DNA from: DASUAO01 sp046484625 | Lineage (GTDB): Bacteria > Actinomycetota > Acidimicrobiia > IMCC26256 > PALSA-555 | DNA: 17,809 nt | NCBI GenBank assembly: GCA_046484625.1 | Contig: JAWOIO010000185.1 | Coordinates: forward strand, 1-17,809 | Direction: 5' to 3' | Part shown: piece after piece, positions 7,136 to 13,817 of the stretch | Numbering within the stretch: the stretch's first letter is position 1 | How the letters are laid out: every line of letters starts with the position of its first letter | Notes under the pieces: model-generated | What the model saw: the letters and a program-made list of their open reading frames with translations, nothing else | What the model was told of the DNA's origin: nothing | The model's database searches: none | Translations under genes and position numbers: made by a program

Positions 7136-8095
7136 CTACGGGAGCAGGACGACCCGTCCGAACGCGGCACGGCTCTCGAGGTAGGCGTGGGCGTCGGCCG
7201 CCTCGGCCAGCGGGTAGGCGCGATCGACCACCACCTTCAGGGTGCCCGCGGCCACCTCGTCGAGGTGGCGCTCCACCATCGCCCGGGCCCGATCGGTGGC
7301 GATCTCGGCGCCGAAGAACACGCCGGTCACCGTCTGGTTCCCCATCATGAGGGCGGCGGCGTCGAAGGGCTGCGGATCGCGCCCGGCCTGGCCGACGAGG
7401 CTCACCCGACCGCGGTAGGCGAGCGACGCCACGCTCCCGGTCAACGTCGAACCGACGGAGTCGACCACGAGGTTCACCCCCGCGCCCCCCGTCAGCTCGC
7501 GCGCGACCGCGGCGAAGTCCGAGTCCCGGTAGTTGATGCCGTGGTCGAGGCCGAACTCGGCCAGCCGCTCCAGCTTCTCGTCGCTCGACGCGGTCGCGAG
7601 CACGGTTGCACCCGCGCGCTTGGCGAGCTGGATCGCCGCGAGCCCCACTCCCCCCGCCCCGGCCTGCACGAGCACGGTCTCGCCCTCGACGAGATGACCG
7701 AACTCGAAGAGGCAGTCGTCGGCGGTCCCGAAGGCGATCGGTACGCACGCGGCCTCGACGATGTCGAGCCCGTCGGGCACGAGCCAGGTCACCACCGACG
7801 GGACCGCCCGCCGCGCCGCGTGCGAGCCCCAGAGGAACGAGCACACCACGCGCTGGCCGACGGAGCGGTTGCGCACCTCGGCGCCCACCTCGGCGACCGT
7901 CCCCGCGCACTGGTATCCGACGACGTGCGGGATCGTCGCCATCTCGCCGCCGCCGCGGTTGAGGGTGTCGCCCCCCTCGATGCTGACGGCTTCCACGTCG
8001 ATGAGCACGTCTCCGGGGCCGCACTCGGGATCGGGGACGTCCTCGTACTGGAGGACCTCGGGAGGACCGGTCTGGTAGTAGACGGCTGCCTTCAT
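7136..8095 (-). CDS. Quinone-oxidoreductase-type MDR oxidoreductase
   Basis: 319 residues starting at ATG 8095 (MKAAVYYQTGPPEVL, a typical QOR beginning). The GroES-like domain covers about residues 1-125, and the Rossmann fold has QAGAGGVGLAAIQLAKRAGA (about 144-163), the NADPH-binding motif of this group. The structural-zinc cysteine cluster of alcohol dehydrogenases is absent, as expected for zinc-free QOR/zeta-crystallin enzymes. These reduce quinones or other activated carbonyls with NADPH in the cytosol. The start is supported by TAGCGT 7 nt upstream. The TAG of that box is the stop of the upstream ABC gene, so this gene can be transcribed on its own despite lying only 10 nt behind the transporter genes. 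Confidence 0.88.
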   Translation of the reverse strand: MKAAVYYQTGPPEVLQYEDVPDPECGPGDVLIDVEAVSIEGGDTLNRGGGEMATIPHVVGYQCAGTVAEVGAEVRNRSVGQRVVCSFLWGSHAARRAVPSVVTWLVPDGLDIVEAACVPIAFGTADDCLFEFGHLVEGETVLVQAGAGGVGLAAIQLAKRAGATVLATASSDEKLERLAEFGLDHGINYRDSDFAAVARELTGGAGVNLVVDSVGSTLTGSVASLAYRGRVSLVGQAGRDPQPFDAAALMMGNQTVTGVFFGAEIATDRARAMVERHLDEVAAGTLKVVVDRAYPLAEAADAHAYLESRAAFGRVVLLP

Positions 8096-8102
8096 CGCGT
8101 CG

Positions 8103-8108
8103 ACGCTA
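8103..8108 (-). promoter_or_regulatory. Leaderless -10 box (TAGCGT) overlapping the ABC stop codon
   Basis: On the minus strand TAGCGT is followed by cgacgcg (7 nt) and ATG 8095. The first three bases are the TAG stop of the ABC ATPase gene. There is no Shine-Dalgarno before the ATG, which fits a leaderless start. Confidence 0.5.
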
Positions 8109-8810
8109 CCGGGAGTCCGGCCCCGGGGTCGGGGGGCCTCCGTCGCCGACGATCCGACCGTCGAGCATCTGCAGCGTCCGGTCCGCCCGCGCCGCGACGG
8201 TGGGATCGTGGCTCACCACGACGAGGGTCACGCCTTCCTCGTCCTGGAGCGTCTCCAGCAGGTCCATCACCTTCACCGAGGTCGCCGAGTCGAGCCGTCC
8301 GGTCGGCTCGTCCGCGAGGACGATCCCGGGTTCGTTGGCGAGTGCCCGCGCGATCGCCACCCGCTGGCGCTCGCCGCCTGACAGCTCGGGGGGGCGGGCG
8401 CCGGCACGCTCGGTCAGGCCGACGTACTCGAGCACCTCCTCGGCGCGCTCGACCCGCTGGTGACGCGAACGCCCTTGACCGAACATCGGCATGGCGACGT
8501 TCTCCAGCGCGGTGAGCGATGGGAGAAGGTTGTCGAGCTGGAACACCAGGCCGATGTCGCGAGCCCGGAAGTGGTCGAGCTCACGGTGCGCTGCGAGGTC
8601 GTGACCCGCGACTTCGAGCGTGCCCTCGTCGGCGACGTCGAGCGCCGCGACGAGGCTGAGGAGGGTCGACTTGCCACACCCCGACGGACCCGTGATCGCG
8701 ACGAACTCGCCGCTCGCGACGTCCAGGTCCACTCCGTCGAGGGCCCGGAGCCGGCCGGCTTCGAAGACCTTGACGAGCCCCCGCGCGTGGACTGCCCGAC
8801 CGTCACTCAT
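8106..8810 (-). CDS. ABC transporter ATPase, MacB/LolD type
   Basis: 234 residues from ATG 8810. Walker A is GPSGCGKST (41-49), the Q-loop glutamine is Q91, the signature is LSGGE (143-147), Walker B is IVLADE (163-168) and the switch histidine is H201. Length and the DEPTGRLDS segment match the MacB/LolD/FtsE group, which drive mechanotransmission rather than a classic transport channel; most members have TGNLD, here TGRLD. The ATG overlaps the end of the permease gene by 8 bases (ATGAGTGA), so the two subunits are co-translated. The substrate may be a lipid, peptide or drug; no adaptor or lipoprotein gene lies beside it. Confidence 0.92.
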   Translation of the reverse strand: MSDGRAVHARGLVKVFEAGRLRALDGVDLDVASGEFVAITGPSGCGKSTLLSLVAALDVADEGTLEVAGHDLAAHRELDHFRARDIGLVFQLDNLLPSLTALENVAMPMFGQGRSRHQRVERAEEVLEYVGLTERAGARPPELSGGERQRVAIARALANEPGIVLADEPTGRLDSATSVKVMDLLETLQDEEGVTLVVVSHDPTVAARADRTLQMLDGRIVGDGGPPTPGPDSR

Positions 8811-9918
8811 AGCGCAGCGCCTCCATGGGGCGAAGACGCGTCGCTCGCAGCGCGGGATAGATCGCGCCGAGAAGGCCGACCACGAGCCCGACCAACGCGG
8901 CGCGAACGAACACGCTGACCGGGTAGGCGGGCGCGATGAAGTTCCCGACGGCGGGGATCAAGGTGACGAGCATCGACACACCGACGCCCAGCAGCGCACC
9001 GAGCACCGCGGCGACGAGGCACAAGAGAACCGACTCGAGGAGGATCATGCGCATCACCCGCCGCTTGCTCCACCCCACCGCACGGAGCACGCCGATCTCC
9101 CGAGTCCGCTCGAAGATGGACATGACCATCGTGTTCATGACCCCGATACCGCCGATCAAGACGGCGAGCGCGGAGATCGCTGTGTTGGCGGCGTCGATCA
9201 GGCTGAACCCGGAGTCGATCTGGCGATACTCCTCGGCATCGGCAATGGTGACGACCCGGGGCACCCGGCGACGGATCTCCGCGGCGACCGCCTCGGGATC
9301 CGCGTCCGGGTCCACCGTGACGTAGACGAGACTCACTGCGTCGGCGATCCGGGTGAGGCCCTGTACCGTCGCCAGGGGCGCGATCGCTCCACCCTCCTCC
9401 CAGACGACCTCCGACCCGAAGATCCCCACGACCTCGAACCGGGTCTCGTCGAGGACCACATCGTCGCCGACGCCGACCGCGAGGTCGACCGCGGCGCTCC
9501 GGCCCAGCACGACCTGGTCGATCGCGCCGCGGTCGAGGAGACGGCCCTGCACGAGATCGATCTCGGCGCCTGCGAGCGCGTCCGGCGAGACGCCCGTGAG
9601 GAAGAAGAACGGGTTGGCGCCGGCGCTGATGATGTGGATGATCACCGGGCGGGTCCTCCGCACGCCGGGGACCGCCTCGATGGCATCGACCGATGACTCG
9701 GGGATCCGACTGAACGTCAGGTCGGCCGCGCCCTCTTGGCCGACGATGAAGTCCGCGCCCCCGGACCGGACGAAGTCGTCGGCGGTGGCCTTCAGACCCG
9801 CCGTCACCGCGCCGAGCGCGACCACCGTGATGATGCCGATCGTGATCCCGAGGAGCGTCAGGAGCGCACGGACGCGCTGGCGCAGCAGGTTCTTGGCGAC
9901 GAGGCCGAGGAACGACAT
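8803..9918 (-). CDS. ABC transporter permease, FtsX/MacB type
   Basis: 371 residues from ATG 9918 (MSFLGLVAKNLLRQRVRALL). A TTG at 9927 in the same frame would add three residues; neither has a strong Shine-Dalgarno. One helix lies near residues 18-40, then an extracytoplasmic MacB periplasmic-core-like domain (about 45-240), then three helices. The conserved FtsX-domain stretch is FERTREIGVLRAVGWSKRRV, and the protein ends LRPMEALRYE, typical of the family. It pairs with the ATPase downstream. A MacA-type fusion protein is not present, as is common in Gram-positive two-component systems. Confidence 0.9.
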   Translation of the reverse strand: MSFLGLVAKNLLRQRVRALLTLLGITIGIITVVALGAVTAGLKATADDFVRSGGADFIVGQEGAADLTFSRIPESSVDAIEAVPGVRRTRPVIIHIISAGANPFFFLTGVSPDALAGAEIDLVQGRLLDRGAIDQVVLGRSAAVDLAVGVGDDVVLDETRFEVVGIFGSEVVWEEGGAIAPLATVQGLTRIADAVSLVYVTVDPDADPEAVAAEIRRRVPRVVTIADAEEYRQIDSGFSLIDAANTAISALAVLIGGIGVMNTMVMSIFERTREIGVLRAVGWSKRRVMRMILLESVLLCLVAAVLGALLGVGVSMLVTLIPAVGNFIAPAYPVSVFVRAALVGLVVGLLGAIYPALRATRLRPMEALRYE

Positions 9919-10049
9919 CTCTGCCAACGTCCCAGGAAGCGTCCCGAACTCGCCAGGGTCGATGGTCCCGAACGCTCAGAGCCTTGCGAAGGGTTGGATC
10001 GGCAGGTGTCGCGTCATCGCCGAGCCTCGCCGTCCGAGAAGGACCTGAT

Positions 10050-10069
10050 GGCGGAGGTGTCGCTCCGCC
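10050..10069 (-). terminator. Hairpin downstream of the TauD-like gene
   Basis: A perfect 7 bp inverted repeat (GGCGGAG 10050-10056, CTCCGCC 10063-10069) with a 6-base loop lies about 33 nt after the dioxygenase stop, in the 184-base gap before the permease gene. No T-tract follows on the minus strand. It may separate the two transcription units. Confidence 0.35.
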
Positions 10070-10102
10070 GGAGCCCGTCCGGATCGCCGACCGGATGCAT
10101 CG

Positions 10103-11086
10103 TCAGTCGAGGGTCAGCCAGAGTCGGAGCAGGTGGCGCGGCCGGACGGGGTCGTCCGCGTAGCCCGTGCGGGCGTGGGCGATGGAGTGGTTCGAGCACA
10201 GCTGCACGTCGCCGGGCTCGAGGTCCATGTCGAACGCCATCCCCGGGGTCGCCGCGATCGACTCCCACAGGTCGAGGGCCGCGACGAGCCGGTCGTCGAG
10301 GACGACGTCGGGGTGGCGTGCCGCCGAGCGGAAGTAGCCGAGGTGCATGAAGGTCCGCACCGTCGACCCGTCGAAGCACACTGGTTGCACGGGGACGTGC
10401 GCGAACCCTTCCCCGTCACTGCGGGCGTCGAGCTCGGCCGGCTCGCACAGGCGGGTCGCGAGGTCGCAGTCGCGACGGAGCATCTCGTTGTACACCGCGA
10501 CGGACGACACCAACCGCGAGGTCCCTCCGACGGCCGATCGGGACCAGCACAGCAGCCCGACGCCATCGGCAGCGTCGCAGTGGAAGTTGATGTCGACGGT
10601 GGTCCGGTACTCGCGGACCGTGGCCTGCACCTCCGCCGGCTCGTGGTAGTCGCGCACGTGGCCGAGCAGGTCACCTTCGCCGTTCTGGGCGCCGGGCCGG
10701 CCGAGCACCAGTCCGAGCGCCCAGTAGGCGGCTTCGGTCTCGTCGAGCGACAGCGTCTCGACCGGGAAGCCGCGCAGCAGCGTGAACCCGGGCCCGTCGG
10801 TCAGTGCCGCCCGCCACTCCCCCGCGCGCGCTGCGAGCACCGGCGCGACGATGTCGGACCGGGTGAGGTCCCCGAACGCCTCCGGGTCGGAACCGAGCCG
10901 CCGCCCGAGCTCGACGAGCTCACCGACCACATCGTCGGACAGGGTCTCGGACCACCCGCCGTGGTCGCCGAGGTCCTCACCCCGCCAGGCGGCGGCCGAG
11001 GCCACCGGCGCATCCGGGACCCCTACGTGCTGCCGGTCGAAGTACCCGAGGGTCTGGTCGAGGTACGAGCGGTAGGCGACGGCCAC
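10103..11086 (-). CDS. TauD/TfdA-family 2-oxoglutarate/Fe(II)-dependent dioxygenase
   Basis: 327 residues from GTG 11086. A GGAGGGG Shine-Dalgarno lies about 7 nt upstream, inside the end of the preceding gene, and the two genes are 4 nt apart. The iron-binding facial triad is visible as HxD in NFHCD (H169, D171) and the distal histidine in SIAHART (H304). R317 or R321 (RPRHLLRLW) would hold the 2-oxoglutarate. The helix-rich N-terminus (SYLDQTLGYFDRQ) precedes the jelly-roll. Enzymes of this family hydroxylate small molecules such as taurine, phenoxyacids or amino-acid derivatives; the substrate here is unknown. Its partner gene encodes a luciferase-like oxidoreductase, which suggests a joint catabolic or tailoring pathway. 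Confidence 0.85.
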   Translation of the reverse strand: MAVAYRSYLDQTLGYFDRQHVGVPDAPVASAAAWRGEDLGDHGGWSETLSDDVVGELVELGRRLGSDPEAFGDLTRSDIVAPVLAARAGEWRAALTDGPGFTLLRGFPVETLSLDETEAAYWALGLVLGRPGAQNGEGDLLGHVRDYHEPAEVQATVREYRTTVDINFHCDAADGVGLLCWSRSAVGGTSRLVSSVAVYNEMLRRDCDLATRLCEPAELDARSDGEGFAHVPVQPVCFDGSTVRTFMHLGYFRSAARHPDVVLDDRLVAALDLWESIAATPGMAFDMDLEPGDVQLCSNHSIAHARTGYADDPVRPRHLLRLWLTLD

Positions 11087-11090
11087 GGGG

Positions 11091-12044
11091 CTACCCCTCC
11101 ACCGCGCGCCCGACGACCGAGCGGAACGCGACCGCCAGCGCCCGCAGTCGGTCCTCGGCGTCTGAGGCATCCGGTGCGATGCGCAGACCGAGCCGGAAGT
11201 CCGTGACCCCCGCGGCGCGCAGCGCGGGAACCGCGGCCATGGTCGCGTCGGGGTCGTCGTTCCCGTCAACGTCCTTCATCACGCTGATCGCGCCCGTGAC
11301 CTCGATGGGATCGGGGTCACCGCCCGCGGCAGCGACTGCCGCGCGCATGCGCGGGATCGACTGGATGAGGTCCTCGGCGTCGTCGCCCCAGGGGATCCAG
11401 CCGCGTCCGAACCGCGCGAGGCGCGTCATCGCGCGTTCGTTCACCGTGCCACTCACCCAGATCGGCACGCCGCCGGGCGCAAGCGGCTTGGGCATCTGGT
11501 GGATCGCAGCGAACTCGAGCTGCTCGTCGGAGAAGTCGACCCGCTGCTCGGTCCAGAGGGCACGGAGCACCGCGAGGGTGTGGTCGAGCTGGCGTCCGCG
11601 CGTCCCGTAGTCGAGCCCGGCGGCCTCGTACTCCTCGCGCTGCCACCCGACGCCCACGCCGAGGTCGAGGCGACCACCCGAGAGCACGTCGAGCGTCGCC
11701 GCGGTCTTGGCGAGCACGACTGGGCGACGCAGCGCCGCGAGGAGGATGTTCGTCGCGAACCGCACGCGCGTGGTGCGAGCCGCGAGGTAGGTGGCGACGG
11801 TGAGCGGCTCGAGCCAGTGACCGTCGGGGCCGGTGGGCTGGCGTCCGCCCCTCGCACCGCCCCGAGCCGGGTCCGCGTACTCCTCGAGCCGTTCGCCGAA
11901 CACGACGTGGTCGCTCAACGCCAGTCGGTCGATCCCGGCCCGGTCGGCCTCCTCGGCGCGGCGGACCATGTGGTGCCAGCCTCCGGGATCCTCGGCCGAG
12001 AAGGTCACGAGCATCATCGAGAGCCGGGGGGTCACGTCGGTCAT
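11091..12044 (-). CDS. Luciferase-like monooxygenase (LLM), probably F420-dependent
   Basis: 317 residues from ATG 12044. An upstream extension of the open frame to 12413 lies antisense to the SnoaL gene and is rejected. TAGCCT sits 7 nt before the ATG and fits a leaderless start. Family landmarks are ADRAGIDRLALSDHVVFG (N-terminal β-strand and helix), TTRVRFATNILLAALRRPV, and LSGGRLDLGVGVGWQREEY, the phosphate-contacting loop of LLM oxidoreductases. Actinobacterial members mostly use coenzyme F420, though FMN cannot be excluded from sequence alone. The reaction is hydride transfer to or from a small organic substrate. The gene leads a two-gene unit with the TauD-like dioxygenase. Confidence 0.87.
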   Translation of the reverse strand: MTDVTPRLSMMLVTFSAEDPGGWHHMVRRAEEADRAGIDRLALSDHVVFGERLEEYADPARGGARGGRQPTGPDGHWLEPLTVATYLAARTTRVRFATNILLAALRRPVVLAKTAATLDVLSGGRLDLGVGVGWQREEYEAAGLDYGTRGRQLDHTLAVLRALWTEQRVDFSDEQLEFAAIHQMPKPLAPGGVPIWVSGTVNERAMTRLARFGRGWIPWGDDAEDLIQSIPRMRAAVAAAGGDPDPIEVTGAISVMKDVDGNDDPDATMAAVPALRAAGVTDFRLGLRIAPDASDAEDRLRALAVAFRSVVGRAVEG

Positions 12045-12051
12045 CGGCCCG

Positions 12052-12057
12052 AGGCTA
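12052..12057 (-). promoter_or_regulatory. Leaderless -10 box (TAGCCT) for the LLM gene
   Basis: On the minus strand TAGCCT is followed by 7 nt (cgggccg) and ATG 12044. It lies only 11 bp from the oppositely directed TAGGTT box. Confidence 0.5.
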
Positions 12058-12068
12058 TGCGTCGGCGT

Positions 12069-12074
12069 TAGGTT
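12069..12074 (+). promoter_or_regulatory. Leaderless -10 box (TAGGTT) for the SnoaL-like gene
   Basis: TAGGTT is followed by ctcggc (6 nt) and GTG 12081. It is identical in sequence and spacing to the box before the VOC gene at 3377. No Shine-Dalgarno is present. Confidence 0.55.
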
Positions 12075-12080
12075 CTCGGC

Positions 12081-12512
12081 GTGGACCTCACCGACGACGA
12101 CCGGTGCTCGCTCACCGAGCTGTCGCACCGCTACGCCAGCCACGTCGACGACCGGGACTTCGAGGCGCTCGGAGCGCTGTTCACCGAGGACGCGGTGCTG
12201 GTCTCGGGTGCCGGCCCCCGCGTGGGACGCGCCGAGATCCTCGCTGCGATGCGCAAGCTCGACCGCTACGACCGGACGTTCCACCTCGTGGGTCAGATCC
12301 GATGCTGGGTCGAGCCCGACGGCCCCCACGGCGAGACCTACTGCAGCGCCCATCACTTCGTCACCGCCGACGATGGCACGACGACGGACCATGTCCTGCA
12401 CATCCGCTACCACGACACGTACGCGTTCGACCCCGGTCCGTCGGCCACCGGCGCGGGCGAGGCAGGCTGGCGCTTCACCCGCCGCGAGCTCGACATCGTC
12501 GCCACCACGTGA
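12081..12512 (+). CDS. SnoaL-like (NTF2-fold) protein
   Basis: 143 residues from GTG 12081. The order of a helical N-terminus (LTELSHRYASHVDDRDF), then the landmark ALFTEDAVLV, then EILAAMRKLDRYDRTFHLVG and a β-rich C-terminal half is that of SnoaL_4 / NTF2-like proteins. Such cone-shaped folds act as small cyclases, hydratases, isomerases or binding proteins. The histidines and acidic residues (HVDDRD, HHFVTADD) line the expected cavity but no reaction can be assigned. It is divergent from the LLM/TauD pair, with only 36 bp between start codons, so it may share regulation and a pathway. Confidence 0.82.
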   Translation: MDLTDDDRCSLTELSHRYASHVDDRDFEALGALFTEDAVLVSGAGPRVGRAEILAAMRKLDRYDRTFHLVGQIRCWVEPDGPHGETYCSAHHFVTADDGTTTDHVLHIRYHDTYAFDPGPSATGAGEAGWRFTRRELDIVATT

Positions 12513-12523
12513 CCCACCCTTGG

Positions 12524-12561
12524 TGCGTCGCTCACCCCCCTATGGCAGGGTGAGCGACGCA
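12524..12561. repeat. Perfect 14 bp inverted repeat upstream of the selenoprotein gene run
   Basis: TGCGTCGCTCACCC (12524-12537) and GGGTGAGCGACGCA (12548-12561) are exact inverse complements around a 10-base loop containing tatggc. It begins 12 nt after the SnoaL stop and ends 24 nt before the next ATG. It could be a terminator (but lacks a T-tract), an operator, or a leader hairpin. The loop sequence could serve as a -10 box with TTGGTG 15 bp upstream. Confidence 0.75.
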
Positions 12562-12584
12562 GTCGAGCGGAGAAGGACGTCGTC

Positions 12585-12722
12585 ATGGCCACGGTGCCCC
12601 AGTTCTACGGCGGGTCAGGAGCGCCGCTCGACGTCGCGACCGGACGCGCGGGACCCGAGACCGTCTCGGGAGACCCTGCGGGCGTCGCGGTCCTCACCGG
12701 GTCCCCGAAGATGCTCCGGTGA
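12585..12722 (+). CDS. 45-residue small protein at the head of the selenoprotein gene run
   Basis: Reads MATVPQFYGGSGAPLDVATG and ends GSPKMLR; 45 residues. An AAGGA Shine-Dalgarno (12573-12577) lies 7 nt before ATG 12585, a better ribosome site than most genes here have. The stop TGA overlaps the next ATG (TGATG), so coupling with the 354-residue protein is likely. No cysteine, no signal peptide and no membrane segment is seen; it is rich in Gly, Ala, Pro and Val. The family is not recognised. It may be a real small subunit or a leader peptide that couples translation of the following gene. Confidence 0.6.
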   Translation: MATVPQFYGGSGAPLDVATGRAGPETVSGDPAGVAVLTGSPKMLR

Positions 12723-13786
12723 TGACGGACGACGACAGCGCCGGGCCGCCTCTCCCCGCGATGCTCGAGCTCCCGACCGACGACCCGGTCGCTGTCCTCG
12801 AGCTCTACGAGTCGCACGGGTGGGGCGACGGCCTCCCACTCGTCGCGCCAACACGCGCCCGGGTCGACGCCATGCTGGACGCGCTCGGTGACGTCGACCC
12901 CGACGAGGTCCTCACCACGCTCCCCCCGCGCTACGGGGAGGCGACGCGTCGGATCCTCGCGGTGAACGCCGTCCTCGGCGGCTGCCGACCGGAGCACCTG
13001 CCCGTGCTCGTGTCGGCGGTCCGGGCCCTCGCCCGACCCGAGGTGAACCTCCGCGGGGTGAACGCCACCACACATCCGGTCGCGCCGCTCCTCGTCGTGC
13101 ACGGCGCGGTGGTCGAGACCGCGGGCTACAACGGTGGGCTCGGTGCGTTCGGGCCGGGCAACCGTGCCAATGCGACGACCGGTCGCGCGCTCCGGCTCGT
13201 GCTGCTCCACGTCGCCGGCGCGTCCCCGGGCGAGGGAGACGCGTCCACCCAGGGCGGTCCGGCGAAGTACACGTACTGCGTCGCCGAGAACGTCGCCGAG
13301 TCGCCCTGGGGCTCGTACGCGGCCGACGCCGGCGTCACCGCACCGTCCGCCGTCACGATCCATTGCGGCGAGGGACCGCACAACGTCCACGATATGGAGT
13401 CGGCCGCACCGGAGCCGATCCTCGACAAGGTGGCGTCGGCGATGACGACGCTCGGCCAGAACAACGCCCCGATCAGCCAGGGCGAGTACTTCGTCGCCCT
13501 CTGCCCGGAGCATGCCCACACGTGCGCGGCCGCGGGTTGGTCGCGGGCCGATGTCGCGCAGTACCTCTTCGACCACGCGACGATGCGGGTCGGCGACCTC
13601 CGACGCGCGTTCCAGAGCCTCGCGTGGGCACCCTGGCAGGACGCGCTGAGCGACGACGCCACCATGTCGATGACCGAGCGGGTCGAGAACATCAAGGTGC
13701 TCGTGGTCGGCGGTCCGGGCAAGCACAGCGCCCTCATCCCGAGCTGGGGGATGACGACGAGCGCCACCCTGCCCGTGGAGCCCTGA
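12722..13786 (+). CDS. Uncharacterised 354-residue protein of the UGSC gene neighbourhood
   Basis: Starts at ATG 12722 (a GTG at 12719 is also possible) overlapping the stop of the 45-residue gene. Near the N-terminus is GWGDGLPLVAPTRARVDAML, followed by ILAVNAVLGGCRPEHLPVL, NLRGVNATTHPVAPLLVV and a Gly-rich segment (ETAGYNGGLGAFGPGNRANA). Cysteines occur in GGCRPEH, TYCVAEN, IHCGEG and LCPEHAHTC. There is no signal peptide and no nucleotide-binding motif. From memory, proteins with the GDGLP...VNAVLGGCRPE pattern form a widespread uncharacterised family that can occur near UGSC proteins; a database search should confirm this. The conserved Cys and His residues suggest a redox or metal role with the selenoprotein. 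Confidence 0.7.
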   Translation: MTDDDSAGPPLPAMLELPTDDPVAVLELYESHGWGDGLPLVAPTRARVDAMLDALGDVDPDEVLTTLPPRYGEATRRILAVNAVLGGCRPEHLPVLVSAVRALARPEVNLRGVNATTHPVAPLLVVHGAVVETAGYNGGLGAFGPGNRANATTGRALRLVLLHVAGASPGEGDASTQGGPAKYTYCVAENVAESPWGSYAADAGVTAPSAVTIHCGEGPHNVHDMESAAPEPILDKVASAMTTLGQNNAPISQGEYFVALCPEHAHTCAAAGWSRADVAQYLFDHATMRVGDLRRAFQSLAWAPWQDALSDDATMSMTERVENIKVLVVGGPGKHSALIPSWGMTTSATLPVEP

Positions 13787-13817
13787 GGTCGTCTCTCCGT
13801 CGTGCCAGGATGACGCC

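Noticed and set aside
8620..9696. Plus-strand 358-codon frame, Asp/Arg/Glu-rich
   Set aside because: It is antisense to the ABC transporter genes, with no family resemblance.
11087..11269. N-terminal extension of the TauD-like gene
   Set aside because: It lies inside the end of the LLM gene in another frame, has Arg/Pro/Ser-rich shadow sequence, and GTG 11086 has a good ribosome site.
12045..12413. N-terminal extension of the LLM gene
   Set aside because: It runs antisense through the SnoaL-like gene; the family N-terminus and the -10 box support ATG 12044.
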